DNA from: Nesterenkonia pannonica
GTDB lineage: Bacteria; Actinomycetota; Actinomycetes; Actinomycetales; Micrococcaceae
Assembly: GCF_019575955.1 (NCBI RefSeq)
Contig: NZ_CP080575.1
Span: forward strand, 62,001-126,000
DNA: 64,000 bases
Direction: 5' to 3'
Both the position numbers and the translations under genes were made by a program. The notes beneath the pieces were generated by a model, which saw nothing but the letters and a program-made list of their open reading frames with translations, ran no database searches and was not told where the DNA came from. How positions within the stretch are numbered: the first letter of the stretch is position 1; each line of letters starts with the position of its first letter. Below are positions 20,021 to 31,896 of this stretch, piece by piece.

Positions 20021-22817
20021 ATGAGAACGTTCGTATCGGATGAACCAGATCCGCCGACGCCCAGTGCCGCCCTGCTCCAGCCCCTCTCACCGTCAGGCGC
20101 GGGGAGCTCCTCGGAACGATCGGCCCCTCAGCCCTCCCTCTTCGTCCCGCCGCTCGGCCCGGATGTGCTGGACAGGCCACGCATCCACAGCCTGATCGAC
20201 AGTGCCGCAGCCCCCGGCCGCCTCGCCATGCTCCTGGGGCCGCCCGGCACCGGCAAGACGACGGCAGCGGCGCTGTGGGCCCGCCGCTGCGAGCGCCCCG
20301 TGGTCTGGCTCGACGCGGAGGAGTCAGCAGGCGACCCGTGGGAGTTCTACGCCGATCTGATCGACGAGCTGCAGAGGGCGACGGGCACGACTGGCCTCTC
20401 GTCGATCATCGCTTACTTTGAGCAGCCCCGTCCCCTGAGACGCATGGGGGCCGTCCTCGCGCGGGAGCTGCTGCGCAGAGGCACTGACGCTGCGATCGTC
20501 GTCGATCATGCAGAGCTGCTCGGCGATGAGGCACTCGAACTTGTGGAGGTGCTCGCCGCCAGACTCTCCAGCCTCAGCTGGGTCCTTCTTGCGGTCAGCC
20601 TGGACTCCGACTTCATCCTCACGGCCGAGACAAAGCTATCCGGCGGAGTCATTGACTCCGAGGACCTGGAGCTCACCGCCGAGGAGGCACTCTCCGTGCT
20701 GAGAGAGGCCTAAGCATTCTCGATGTGAATCCGGAGGTGCTCCCCGCACCTCCAGTCCCCTGATGATCCGTTCGCTGATCGCCCAGACCAGGCGACGGGG
20801 AGGGGACGGACCCGTGACGGCCGAAACCCTGAATGACCTGCAGAAGGACCTCGCCGCGCGGTCCCTGCGCAGAATCATCGCCGAGGAGCGCTGACCTCAG
20901 AGCATCGGACGTTTCTGCTGGCTTCACTCACCCAGACGGCCGACAGTGAGCTGATCTCGGCCTGCTCCGCGTCTCCCCAGCGAAGGACGCGCAACCCTTC
21001 GTCGGCTGGCGCGCCACGGGCTGGGCTTCCTCGACGCCGACGGAATCCTCCACGTGGAGGAGAATCTCGGCAGCGGCATGCGGGAGATCGCAGAGGAGAG
21101 GCTCCAGCCCGCGGACCTGGCGCAGGCTCATCGGACCATCTGCGACTGGCACCTGAAGCACAGACGTCCCGCCGACGCGCTGCAGCATGCCGATTGCGCT
21201 TACGATTGGGAGCGGATCTCGCTGCTGATGCTTCTGCACTTCCACGAGCTCTCCGTCGCGGCGAAGCGGCAGGCTTACCAGATCCTCTCGCGGATGCCGT
21301 GCGGCATGCTTCGCACCCACCCCTGGATGGGATGGTTCCGCATCCTGCTCCTCAACGATGCCCCGGGCACCACGCTGACCACCCTTCAGGCGGCGGGGAG
21401 ACCATTCTGGGGAGCCTCGACCCTGCGGCGGAGGGCCTGCACGCGATGGTGGTGGACGGTGTGAAGTTCGCTGTGCACCGGACTCTGGGCGACTTTGAGA
21501 CCTCCGATGAGCTGATCAGCGGCCTTCTGCCTCAGGTGGAGGCGCTGCAGGTCACAGGTGCGAGTGAGCACGCACTGACGATGACCGTGGACCATTACCT
21601 CATTCTGCAGGCCGTCGAGGCATGGCTGAGCACGGCGCTGCGGCAGTATGCGGCCTCCTCGAAGCTCTTCCTCGGAGAGTTCGACGAAGCGCTGGCGCTG
21701 ATCGACCCCATCACCGGTCCGCTGGTCGACGAGCAGGGCGAGTTCAGCTGGACCGCTCTCTACAGCCACGGGATCAAAGCTCTCACCCTGGCCGTCGCCG
21801 GGCGCTATGCCCCATGCCGGCAGGCCCTCGAGCAGCTCGAGGAGGCCGAGCTGCCCCCAGGATGGGACGAGAGCCGCGCAGGGATCCCCGCCTGCATCGC
21901 ACGAGCGCATACGGCCCTCGTCGACCGACGCCCTGAGCGCGCACGGGCTGAGCTGGAGCTGATCATGCGTCACCACGGCTCGTCCGAATGGTGGCCGTTC
22001 GTGCTCGCCCTCCGCACGAGAATGTCCTTCTACTTCCCGGAGCCCGGCATGATCGGCTATGCGACCTCGCAGCTCTGGTCCCGCAAGGAGAGCCCTCCCA
22101 CCAGCCGCTTCATGCAGGTGCATATGCACTGCCAAACGGCAGTGGCAGCGCTGGCCGCGGGCGGGCTGCCACAGGCTGCCAGTCACCTCGAGCGCGCGAA
22201 GGAGCTCGACTATCCGCGCCGCCCCGGGGCCTGCATCGAATACGCGGCGGCGATGCTCCACGCCGGGCGCGGCGAGTGGGAGCATGTTCGGCTGATCACA
22301 GAGCTGGCACTCGAGTCGCGCGAGCCGACGCCGCAGCAGGAGGCCGCCCTGGGGGCCTGCTTACTCCATGCAGGGGCCCAGCTCCTGCGCAGCGGCGCCC
22401 CGGACGCACAGGCGGAGCTCCTGGGGACCGAATTCCGTGCTGCTCTCTTCGCAGCAGACACCTCCGGCTCCTACTTCGACCTCCTGCTGATCCCCAGCAG
22501 CCTGCTGCTGCCCCTGATCGCAGAGCATGCCCCGAACGAACAGACCTTGCTGCGGGGCGCGCGGCGCTGCGTCGTCACCCGTCGAACCGGTCCAGGAAGG
22601 GAGTCCGCACCTGACCGGGTCGGAGAAGAGGGTGCTGGACGAAATGCTGCGGACTGATTCCCGGGCGGTGATCGCCCACCGCCTTTACCTCTCGGAGAAC
22701 ACGGTGAAGACGCATCTGCGTCGGATCTATAAGAAGCTTCAGGCCCGCTCACGCGATGAGGTGCTGGAGCGGGCGTACGCCTTCGGCCTGCTGGACCGGC
22801 CCCATGAGAGCTCCTGA
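20021..22817 (+). CDS. Large ATP-binding LuxR regulator (MalT/LAL family), first of tandem pair
   Basis: About 930 aa. N-terminal signal-transduction ATPase: RLAMLLGPPGTGKTTAAALW has an intact Walker A (GPPGTGKT) near residue 70, and DAAIVVDHAELLGDEALELV is a Walker B-like strand. A long TPR-like helical middle follows (QAHRTICDWHLKHRRPADAL; WTALYSHGIKALTLAVAG; HLERAKELDYPRRPGACIEY). The last 65 residues are a LuxR HTH: LTGSEKRVLDEMLRTDSRAV, IAHRLYLSENTVKTHLRRIY, KKLQARSRDEVLERAYAFGL. Frameshifts lie near 20710, 20900-20990, 21400 and 22560. It overlaps the second regulator by 14 bp, so the two are co-translated. Probably senses a sugar or nucleotide ligand; the adjacent exopolysaccharide locus is the likely target. 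Confidence 0.85.
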
Positions 22818-25432
22818 CACGCTCGGCACGCGCCCAGCCGTCGCCATCTTCCGCAGGCCTCGGGTGACCCGCATTCTTGGCGATGCGGTGAGCAGGTCGC
22901 CCATCACTCTCATGGTGGCTCCGCACAGCTTCGGCAAGCTGACGGCCGCGACCCAATGGGCGGCTCGGCAGAAGAGCCATGTGCTGTGGGTCAATGCCGC
23001 CGCCTCAGGGGGCCACGGCTGGGACTTCTACCGCAGCCTCGTCACGGCCCTGACCTCAGTCTCCGGGGGCGAGCGGCTCACAGAGCTCACCGGAGGGCTC
23101 GACGGTCAGCGGCCGCTGCGTCGCATGGGGACGATCCTGGGGCGCGAACTGCACCGATGCGGGATGGAGGCGGCAGTCATCGTCGAGCATGCCGAACGCC
23201 TCTCCGCGGAGGCGCTCGCCCTGCTGCGCACCCTGGCCGATCGGCACCCCGGGGTCCGCTATGTGGTTCTCGCAGCCGAATTGACACCGACTTCATCGCC
23301 CACGCTCAGGCGCAGGGCGCCGAGTTCATCGGCCCCGACGTCCTCCAGCTCCACGCCGAGGAGACCGCTCAGGCAGTGGCGGAGGCTTACCTTCGCACGG
23401 CATCCGCCGACGCGCTGGACCTGGTCACCACGCCTCTGATGCTGCGCTCCGTCATCCAATACGTCTCAGGCCTGGGAGAGCAGGTCATCACTGCGGCTCA
23501 TCGGCAGCACGTCATCAGACGGCTCGCGTCCCGTTCCATGGCGCGGATCCTCGCCGACTACACCGGCGGCTCCAGCAGCGCCTCCTCCAGATCCTGTCCT
23601 TGGTGGCGCCTCGAACGAGGAGCTGGTCGCCCGACTGCTGCGCACCAGCCGTCCCGCCGCCCACGCCATTCTGGAGAGCCTGAGCCAGCAAGGGATGGGA
23701 CGGTGGAGCGACGGCGGCCTCTTCCGGCTCGATGAGTCCCTGAACCGCGGCCTGTCCGAGATCGCGGCGGAGCAGCTGCAGGACTCGGAACGTGTCCGCA
23801 CCCACCGGATCACTGCGGCATGGATGTATGAACGGGGCCGCATCGAGGGGCACTCCTGCACGCCGAACGCGCGGAGGACTGGGGGCTCATCGGACGCATC
23901 GTGCTGGAGCGCATGAGCGACCTGCCGGAGCATCGCGGTGAGGCCTTCCTTCGGATGCTCGAGCGTGCACCTGATCACGCCCTGCGTGAGAGCCCCTGGC
24001 TGAGCTGGCACCGGCTCCACCTCCTGGCCGGAACTCCCGGAGTGACGTACGCACAGCTGGAGGAGGTCGCGGCTCAGACACTGAACTCGATGGACCCTCA
24101 GGCTCGTGGCACGCGTCGTCTCATGCAGGAGGCATTCGTGTTCGGGGTGCGACGCGTCCTCGGCGACTACGAGGGGGCGGATGAGATGCTCGTACCGCTG
24201 CTGACCAGCATCGAACGCCTTCAAGCACCTGTCGCCTACCACGCCTCCCGGACTCCGCTGAGACATCCGTGCTCAGCGCATTCGAACGATGGGTCGCGCA
24301 GGCCGTGCGCCTCTTCGGGGCCAGCGGCTTAGGCTGCTGATGGGAGATCACCAGTCAGCTCTGGAGATGATCGCGCCTGCCATCCGGCCCCCGCGGGATG
24401 AGAACGACGTCTTCGAATGGCACGGCCTCTACAGCGCTTACCAAAGCGCTGACGCTGGCCTCCAGCGGCAGCATCAGGGAGGCTGAGAGGGAGCTTCGAT
24501 GGATTCGAAGCTTCCGCCTCCCGGAGGGCTGGGAGGAGAGCCACTACGGCCTGCCCACCCTCCTCGCCGAAATCTATGCGGCCTTCGCCCAGCAGCGCCG
24601 CGAGACGGCGAAGGCCCTGATCGCAGGGCTGGGACGCTTCGAGATGACCCTGGATCTGTGGCCCTTCGTCTACGAGCTCCGCGCCCGGAGCGGGTACTAC
24701 TACGGCGAGGCCGGTGCGTGGCAGGCCTTCGCGGCCGCGCTGGAGGCGCGCCCGGATCAGCCGGTCGCCTCCCTCTACTGGCACCAGAATCTGTGGGGCA
24801 GGGTCGCGTCGCTGGCCGCCGCCATGCGCGACAGGGAGGCCGCCGAGCGCTACATGGCGCGCATGAGGGAGATGGACTATCCCTCACGCCGCGGGGCCGT
24901 GCTGGAGCGCGCTCAGCTGAGCCTGCATCTTCAATGGAGGGAGTACGAGTCCGTCCGTGAGCTCGCAGAGGAGCTGCTGAGCCGAACCGACCTCAACCTG
25001 CGGGAGGAGACTCAGGCGCGCGTCTCCATGGCAGCAGCCCTGCACGCCCTCGGAGATGCCCCCGGTGCACGAGACCACCTGCGCCTGGCCCTGGACCTGG
25101 CCGACGACTCCGGGCTGCTCTTCGAGGCTCTCCACGTAGCGCGCCGCTCGATCCGGGAGATGACCGAGCTCTACGCGCCGGAGCGGACGCCGATGCTGAG
25201 GCTGCTCGCACCGATGGACAGCCCGGAGCGAGTCCCGCAGATGACCGAATCTGAGCTGCGCGTGCTTCAGGAGCTGGCCCACACCGAATCGCGGTCAGTG
25301 ATTGCGCACCGGCTTCACCTCTCCGTCAACACCGTTAAGACCCACCTGCGAAAGATCTACCGCAAGCTCGACGTCGGCTCGCGGCTCGATGCGGTGGAGC
25401 GCGCCTACGCTCTGGGACTCATCCAGACCTGA
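22804..25432 (+). CDS. Large LuxR regulator (MalT/LAL family), second of tandem pair, degenerate P-loop
   Basis: About 875 aa, a clear paralogue of the preceding gene: QRPLRRMGTILGRELHRCGM matches PRPLRRMGAVLARELLRRGT upstream, and both end in the same LuxR HTH (MTESELRVLQELAHTESRSV; HRLHLSVNTVKTHLRKIYRK). Where the first protein has GPPGTGKTT, this one reads APHSFGKLTAA, so the Walker A lacks the first glycine and the Ser/Thr after the lysine. Strand DALALL..VIVEHAERLSAEAL corresponds to Walker B. TPR-like middle: AERELRWIRSFRLPEGWEES, YYYGEAGAWQAFAAALE. Frameshifts lie near 23280, 23580, 23850, 24245, 24330 and 24435. The C-terminus meets the next gene head-on with no gap. Confidence 0.83.
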
Positions 25433-26558
25433 TCAGCACGGATACAGGCGCTCGTAAGCCCGCGCCGTCTGCTCCCACGTGAAGCTCCTGACGGCCTGGG
25501 CGCCCGCATGCCCCAGCGAGCGCCTCCGCCTCTCATCGGCCAGCAGCTCCACTATGCGTGCGCTCATGCCTGCGGGATCCTCCGGGTCGATGAGGAGCCC
25601 CGTGACCCCGTGCTCGAGAAACTCCCGAGGACCGCCGTGCCGCGTGGCGAGAACCGGCACCCCGGCACGCCACCCCTCCAGCACGGTGATGCCGAAGGGC
25701 TCCACCACACTGGGCACCACCAGCATCTGAGCCGCCGCCATCGCTGCCCCCACCTGAGTAGGCTGAGCTAACCGACCAGATGCACACGGTGCGCGATGCC
25801 GCACTCCGATGCCAGACCCTCCAAAGCCGAGCGCTCCGGCCCCTCCCCGCCGATCACCAGATCCGTGCCGTCGGCGGCATCCTCCGCGCAGGCGCGTGCG
25901 AATGCGCGGATGAGCCGGTCGAAGCCCTTGGTGCCCACAAGCCGCCCCACTCCGAGCACATACCGGCCCGGAAGACCAGGAACTTTGCCGTCAGCGGCCT
26001 CATTGAGATCCACGCCGTTGAAGACCACCTCCGCGGCGCCCGGCGCCAGACCGAAGCGGAGCAGATCGTCGGCGGCGAAGCGGGAGCAGGAGGTGACCGC
26101 TGCGGCCTGCCCCAGACTGCGACGCAGGCCGCTGCGCAGCAGCGCGGACTGGTCGAAGACGCCGTTCGCATCGCCGAATGTCTCTCCATGGTGGCTCAGC
26201 ACCAGGGGCAGACCCGCCGTGCGGGCCAGCCGGGCGGCGTAGAGGCCATTGGGGCCGAAGCAGTGCACATGCAGGAGCTCAGGCTGATCCCTCCGGAGGG
26301 CCGAGCGCCACGCAGCCCATGCGCGCGGGGCCGCCGCCGCAAATCGAAGAGCCGGACCCGGAGCCCGGGTAGGCAAGGGGCAGGGAAGGTACCGCAGCGG
26401 AATGCCGCGGAATTCGGACGGGACGTCGTCTCCTGGTCCACCGACCAGATGACAACGTCGTGGCCGAGCTGCCTGAGCTGCACCGCCACGTTCGCCACGT
26501 GCTCCTCGACACCCCCGGCGCGGGGAACAAAGGAACTGGTCACCAACGCAATACGCAT
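25433..26558 (-). CDS. GT4 glycosyltransferase
   Basis: About 375 aa, GT-B fold, retaining. The N-terminal acceptor domain opens MRIALVTSSFVPRAGGVEEH (GGVE-H loop typical of GT4), then LLHVHCFGPNGLYAARLART and SHHGETFGD. The C-terminal donor domain has VFNGVDLNEAA, GRYVLGVGRLVGTKGFDRLI, VIGGEGPERSALE, and VVPSVVEPFGITVLEGWRAG, the E-x7-E nucleotide-sugar motif (EPFGITVLE). Frameshifts lie near 25768 and 26430. First gene at the left end of the polysaccharide locus; divergent from the next GT over 107 bp. Donor and acceptor sugars are unknown. Confidence 0.85.
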
Positions 26559-26665
26559 TGACGCTTACCCCTATCCAGGCCGATGGAATCCGCTTATGAT
26601 GTCGATCAGGCCAGCTTCGCGGCATCATAGAACAGTGCGGGCGCTTGCCTGGGAAGAGTATAGAG

Positions 26666-27729
26666 GTGAGCCTTTTGCCCCACCTGGTGCTGGCTGCCAC
26701 AGCCTCAGACACCCCATGGGCGCCGAGCGCTACCAGGAGGAGGTGAGCCTCCGAGCGCCCGAGGCCCTCCCCGACTGGCGCATCACAGAGATCGTCGCCC
26801 GCTCGCTGCGCTCTCCTCTCCCTGGCAATCGCCGTCTTCCGATGCGATGGCTGCGCGGCGCCACCGCACGCCAGCGCCGCGTGTTCGGACGCGCCCTGTA
26901 CGGCAGCGGCCGTCCGGTCACCCACCGCATGGATCTGCTCCTGCCGCCCGGACCAGGCCCCAATGCGGCCACCATTCACGACACCGTGGCGTGGCGCTTT
27001 CCCGACGAAGCCCCACCCGCCCTCGCAGCGGCGGAGGAGGCACGCCGCGCCGACGCCGTCATCTGCGTCTCAGAGTTCTCGGCGCAGGAGGTCCGGGACC
27101 TCCTGGGGTGCGGAGCCCGACGGTGATCTACAACGGAGTGGACGCGCGGTTCTTCGACCCGACGCCCCTCACGGCGCACCAGCGGCAGGCTCTGGGACTG
27201 GAGCAGCCCTACGTGCTGCACTTCGGCGGCGCCTCCGAGAGGAAGAACCTCGGGGCGCTGGCCGAGGCATGGCCAACAGTGCGCCGCGCGCGCCGTCCCT
27301 GCAGCTGGCCCTCTCCGGGCCGCCGCATCCGCGCAGGACCGAGCTCTTCGCGGGGCTTCCGGGTGTGAGGCTGCTGGGCAGCCAGCCCTCCGAGATCATG
27401 CCCTCGCTCATCGGCAGCGCGGAAGCGGTGATCGTCCCCTCAACCTATGAGGGATTCGGACTCCCCGCCTTGGAGGCCATGGCGGTAGCGCGGTGGTCGC
27501 CGCCGCAGCCACATCGGCCCTGCCCGAGGTGGTGGGCGATGCCGGGCTTCTCATCCGTCCTACGCCGGACGGGGTGGCCTCGGGCCTGCTTGATCTGACC
27601 ACGGACAGTCCGGAGATCTCCCGACTGCGCGATCGTGGACGGGCACGCGCCGCTGAGTTCACCTGGGAGCGCTGCGTGCGGGCGCACGCGGACGTCTGGC
27701 AGTCCCTCGCGGACGGAGGAGCCGGATGA
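26666..27729 (+). CDS. GT4 glycosyltransferase (mannosyltransferase-like)
   Basis: About 350 aa. Proposed GTG start at 26666 gives SLLPHLVLAATASDTP, then after a one-base shift GAERYQEEVSL, an N-terminus typical of actinobacterial GT4 enzymes. ATIHDTVAWRFPDEAPP, ADAVICVSEFSAQEV, VIYNGVDARFFDPTPL, YVLHFGGASERKNLGALAEA and VIVPSTYEGFGLPALEAMAV (ExFGLPxLE donor motif) follow. Frameshifts lie near 26710, 27110, 27290 and 27490. Its TGA overlaps the ATG of the next GT by 4 bp. Confidence 0.83.
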
Positions 27730-28861
27730 GCTCAGGCAGCAGCCCCCGCGTGGCACTGGCCCACGACTACCTGACCCAGCGCGGAGGCGCCGAGCGCGTC
27801 GCCGCGATCATGGCTGAGGCCTTCCCTCAGGCTGCTCTGCACACCGCCCTGTATGACCCTGACGGAACGTTCGAGGACTTCCGCAGGCTCGACATCCGGG
27901 TGTCAGCCCTGAACCGCGCCGGCTTCCTGCGGCGGCACCACCGGGCTGCCCTGCCGCTGCTGGCTCCTGCCGTGTCCGCCATGCAGGCGGATGCCGACGT
28001 GCTCCTGGCCAGCTCCTCCGGGTGGGCGCACGCCGTGCGCACCACCGGGCGGAAGGTCGTCTACTGCCATGCGCCGGCGCGGTGGCTGTACCAGCGGCAG
28101 CGCTACCTGGGCCCGTTCGAGGAGGCCTGCGGCAGAAGGCCCAGCACGCCCTCGCTGCCGCGGCTCTGGGCATCGTCTCTCCCGGGCTGCGCTCATGGGA
28201 TGCGCGACGCGCCGCTGAGGCGGACCGCTACCTGGTCAACTCGACGGTCATCCGCGACGCCGTGCTCGAGACCTACGGCATTGAGGCGGAGGTGCTGCCG
28301 CCGCCGCCCGCCATGGAGCCGCAGGGCCCTGCTGAGCCCGTGCCGATCGCTGCGCCGTTCGTGCTCTGTGTGGCCAGGCTTCTGCCGTACAAGAACGTCG
28401 ACGTCGTCATTCGCGCGGTTCAGCAGATCGCCGGGCTGAGCCTCGCCGTCGTGGGACTCGGACCGGACGCGGAGCGCCTCCGGCAGCTGGCTGCCGACTC
28501 TCCGAACATCCGCATCCTCGGCGGAGTCTCCGAGGAGGAGCTCCGCTGGCTCTACTCCGAGTGCGTGGGACTTGCGGCCGCCTCCTTCGAGGACTTCGGG
28601 CTCACTCCTCTGGAGGCGGCGGCGTTCGGGAAGCCCACCGCGGCTCTGCGGGCGGGCGGATACCTGGACACCATCGACCCCGACGTCAACGGAGTCTTCT
28701 TCGACGAGCCGCGCAGCGAGTCGGCATCGGAGGCGATCGCAGCCCTGGCGCAGAGGCGGTGGGACGCTTCTGCCATCGCTGATCATGCCGAGGGGTTCAG
28801 CCGCGCACGCTTCGCCCGTCGGCTTCAGCAGGTCGTCGATGAGACGCATGCTGCCGGGTGA
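27726..28861 (+). CDS. GT4 glycosyltransferase
   Basis: About 378 aa. N-terminus RVALAHDYLTQRGGAERVAA is the HDYLxxRGGAE motif of WbaZ/GumH-type GT4 enzymes. VRTTGRKVVYCHAPARWLYQ, YLVNSTVIRDAVLETYGIEA, FVLCVARLLPYKNVDVVIRA and the donor motif ASFEDFGLTPLEAAAFGKPT follow. One frameshift near 28130. Translation is coupled to the upstream GT (ATGA) and the end overlaps the PAP2 gene, so these three genes form one transcript. Confidence 0.87.
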
Positions 28862-29678
28862 GGCGATCCGCCGGATCCTCGCCGCGCTGATGCATGCCGG
28901 GGCGGCCCTCCTCTGCTTCGCGTACTTTGTGGGAACCCCGACAGGTCAGGCGCTCGACAACGCCGGGCTGGGGATGGACCTTGTGGGAATGCCGGAGGCC
29001 GAGAGGCTTCAGCTCTTCGACGGGGTGCGCGTGGGAGCGGTCCTGGCCCTCGCGGTCCTGGCCTGCGCCCTGGGTCTCTGGGCCCTGCTCCGCCGCCGAG
29101 CGGCAGCTGCGGCGGTCCTCGCCCTCGCAGCCGTCGGCGTCGTGGTCCTGGCCGGGGCTCTGCGGCGAGCGCTCATGCGGCCGGAGCTGGTCCCGGGCGG
29201 CTATGACTACAACACCTGGCCCAGCGGCCATGTGGCCGCGGCCTGCGCATTGGCCGTCGTCTGCCTGCGGCTCCTGCCCCCGGGTCGCCTCCGTCCCGCG
29301 GCCGCCCTGGTCGCCGCGACGGCTGTGGCCGCGGCCAGCTACGCCTCAGCCACCACCTTCGCCCACCGGCCCAGCGACACGATCGGAGGGGTGCTCCTGT
29401 GCGGCGCCGTGATGGCGCTGTGTCGGGCTCCCGGGCGCCGTCTTCGCAGCACATGGTGGGCGTGGACGGTGACGCTGATCATCGGGCTCGCCTCAGCGGC
29501 GCTGCTGATCCTCGGCCCTGCGCTGGACCCTCCGAACGCCTACGCGTGGGCGGCCCTGGGATGGGCGGCAGCGATGGGCTGCGCGGCCTGCGCTGTGCTG
29601 CTCCCCGAGTCGGCAGCGCCGGGCGTTCAGCCTGCATCGCCTCGCCTGCGGCGCGGCGATGCAGCGGCGAGCGCCTGA
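28848..29678 (+). CDS. PAP2-family membrane phosphatase
   Basis: 276 aa, uninterrupted, ~7 transmembrane helices. It carries the PAP2 acid-phosphatase triad: LRRALMRPELVP (motif 1, K/R-x6-RP type), NTWPSGHVAAACAL (motif 2, PSGH), and SYASATTFAHRPSDTIGGVL (motif 3, SR-like with HxxSD). It probably removes phosphate from undecaprenyl pyrophosphate or a lipid-linked sugar, recycling the carrier used by the polysaccharide pathway. ATG at 28848 (or 28839 in the same frame) lies inside the end of the GT gene. It is convergent with the next minus-strand GT; the two stops overlap by ~50 bp. Confidence 0.85.
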   Translation: MLPGEAIRRILAALMHAGAALLCFAYFVGTPTGQALDNAGLGMDLVGMPEAERLQLFDGVRVGAVLALAVLACALGLWALLRRRAAAAAVLALAAVGVVVLAGALRRALMRPELVPGGYDYNTWPSGHVAAACALAVVCLRLLPPGRLRPAAALVAATAVAAASYASATTFAHRPSDTIGGVLLCGAVMALCRAPGRRLRSTWWAWTVTLIIGLASAALLILGPALDPPNAYAWAALGWAAAMGCAACAVLLPESAAPGVQPASPRLRRGDAAASA

Positions 29679-30849
29679 CTCCAGACCTCGCCGCACACCG
29701 CTGCGGCGGAGGCTGCGCCGAAGCGCCTGCGAGCAGAGGCCGAAGCCTGCTGGGCCGCGGACTCGGCATCGCCGGGGTTGTCGATCACCCATCTCATCGC
29801 GGACGCCAGGCCGTGAGGGTCTCCTGGGGCCACCAGCTGCCCCAGCGGGGTCCGGAGCACCTCACCGGGTGATGGGGCGGGGACCGGGTCCGCCGCTTCC
29901 GTCAGGATCTCAGCCGCCCCATGCGGCTGCGGTCGCGATGACAGGCACTCCTCGGGCCATGGCCTCGGCGATGACTTGGCCGAACGGCTCCGGCACGGGG
30001 AGGCGTGGACCAGTGCGCTGAACCTGTCGAGGTCCGCCTCGGGACGGGCGGACCAGTAAGCGAAGCGGACCCGTCCAGCGAGATCCAGCTGCGAGGTCAG
30101 GTCCTCCAGCTGCTTCGCGTACTCATGGTCGTTGAACAGGGCTTGGCCCACTATGTGGAATGCCGCACTCGGATCGGCAGCCGCGACGGTGAATGCCGCC
30201 TGCAGGAACTCCCGCTGCCCCTTGGTGCTGCTGATGCGGCCGAGCATGCCGAAGACCGGTGTGGGCGGCGCCTGATGGGCCACGACGAAGGACTCTTCGG
30301 GCAGGCCTGGGTATGCGACCGCCACCCGCCCGGTAAGCAGCCTCACCAGCCGGGCCGTGGCATGCGAGTTGGCGACGACTCCGTGCGCGGTGCGGGCGAG
30401 CAGGCGCAGAGCCGGCACCGCCGCGGCGGGAAGATAATCGGCGCTGATCCGATCGTGCAGGTGCCACACCCACGGACAGCGTGCGCGACGAGCGGCCAGC
30501 GAGCCGAGGACGGCAGCCTTCAGCGTGTTCGCCACGACCAGCTCCGCCTGCTCCGCGCGGAGCAGCTGCGCCAGCCGTCCGACGAAGCCCCATGAGTCGC
30601 GGCCGGAGAGCAGCAGGGTTCGCGGATCCTTCAGCTGCGCCCGGCCGCGCGAGGCGGTCCGCTGCGCCAGGGGCAGGACCCGAACGGCGATTCCCCGCTG
30701 TCTGAGCTGACTCTCCAGCTCCCCGGGGAAAAGAGGATCACTGTGACCTGCCACCGAGGGTCGAGGGCCTCGAGCAGGCGCATCAGGGCGATCTCCGCAC
30801 CGCCGGTCTCTGCGGTGTGCCCCAGAACAGCGACCCGGACCGGCGCCAC
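29627..30849 (-). CDS. GT4 glycosyltransferase
   Basis: About 405 aa. It starts VAPVRVAVLGHTAETGGAEI (GTG, one base after the stop of the upstream GT). After a frameshift near 30740 it continues as GELESQLRQRGIAVRVLPLA, LVVANTLKAAVLGSLAARRA, WVWHLHDRISADYLPAAAVP, VANSHATARLVRLL, PVFGMLGRISSTKGQREFLQ, HIVGQALFNDHEYAKQLEDL, and a donor motif PEPFGQVIAEAMARGVPVIA obtained only after correcting frameshifts near 29990 and 29920. The 3' end overlaps the PAP2 stop, so the exact C-terminus is uncertain. Last gene of a minus-strand train of four GTs. Confidence 0.82.
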
Positions 30850-30850
30850 C

Positions 30851-31896
30851 TCAGGCGCCCGTTCGTTCGATCACGGACCGGTACACGGCTTCGGTCCTCT
30901 CCGCCTGCGCCGCGGGAACGAAGATCTCCCGCTGACGCTGCCGTCCCTGCTGCGCCAGCGCGCCGCGCGCTTCGGGGTCGGCTGCCAGCTGCCGGAGGGC
31001 TGCCGCCGCGGACGCCGCATCCCCGGGACGGAAGCAGAAGCGGTGCGCCGGCTGCGGAAGGGTTTCGAGATGACCCCTGATCTGCTCGCCACCACCGGCA
31101 GCCCGACGCTCATCGCCTCCAGCACACCCAGCCCGAGCCCTTCGACGGCGCAGGGCGCCAGCATCAGCCCGGCCGCGCCCATCAGCTCAGAGACGTCCGT
31201 GCGCATCCCGAGGAACTCGGTCGACTGTGCGATGCCGAGCTCGGCGGCCTGCCGCTCCAGAGCGGGGCGCAGCGACCCGTCTCCTGCGATGCGCAGCCGC
31301 CAGCCGCGAGCGGCCAGCTCCGAGCGCGCAAAGGCCTCGATCGCCGTGGCGGTGTCCTTCTCGGCCTCCAGCCGCTGCGCGATCAGCACGACGGGCTCTC
31401 GCTCCGCGCTCGGCAGATCCGCGCTCGCCACCCCGGGAAGATCACCGTCGACGCACCCTCGACCCGGTCGGCGACGTACCCGCTGATGGCGATCTGCGCG
31501 TCCGACCGGCGAACGATGAGCTTCGCCGCCAGGCCTCCGAGGCGTGAGCTGCCCCGGGGGCCTGCGAAGTGCCGCGTCACCACCAGAGGAGTCCCACGCG
31601 TGGGGCAGTACGAGGCTGCCGCGGCCGCACACTCGGCGGCAGTCATGTGGGCGTGGACCACATCCGCGCCCCCTCCGGCCCTGATGAGCCCCTGCAGCAC
31701 CTTCGGCACCGTCTGCCCCGGCATCCACGTCACTGGGGTAAGCCAGCGCCGGACGCATCTGGTCGGCGCCGCCGCCGATGACGACGACCGCATGCCCCTG
31801 CTGGGTCTGCGCCCGGGCGAGCACCGCCACATGCCTCTCCACGCCGGCGAACCCGTCGGACCGGATGACGTGAAGCACCCGAAGGCGGCTGCTCAT
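30851..31896 (-). CDS. GT4 glycosyltransferase
   Basis: About 348 aa. SSRLRVLHVIRSDGFAGVER is the N-terminal loop; ADVVHAHMTAAECAAAAASY, TPLVVTRHFAGPRGSSRLGG, AQIAISGYVADRVEGAS, VVLIAQRLEAEKDTATAIEA, LRIAGDGSLRPALERQAAEL and APCAVEGLGLGVLEAMSVGL (E-x7-E donor motif) follow. A frameshift at 31737 coincides with a GCTTACC word; reading it as GCTGGC restores the frame. Others lie near 31440 and 31090. Stop codon and next start are separated by one base. Confidence 0.83.

Noticed and set aside
21386..22285. 300-codon open frame on the minus strand inside the first LuxR gene
   Set aside because: Shadow frame; the plus strand continues the TPR-like region of the regulator up to its LuxR HTH.
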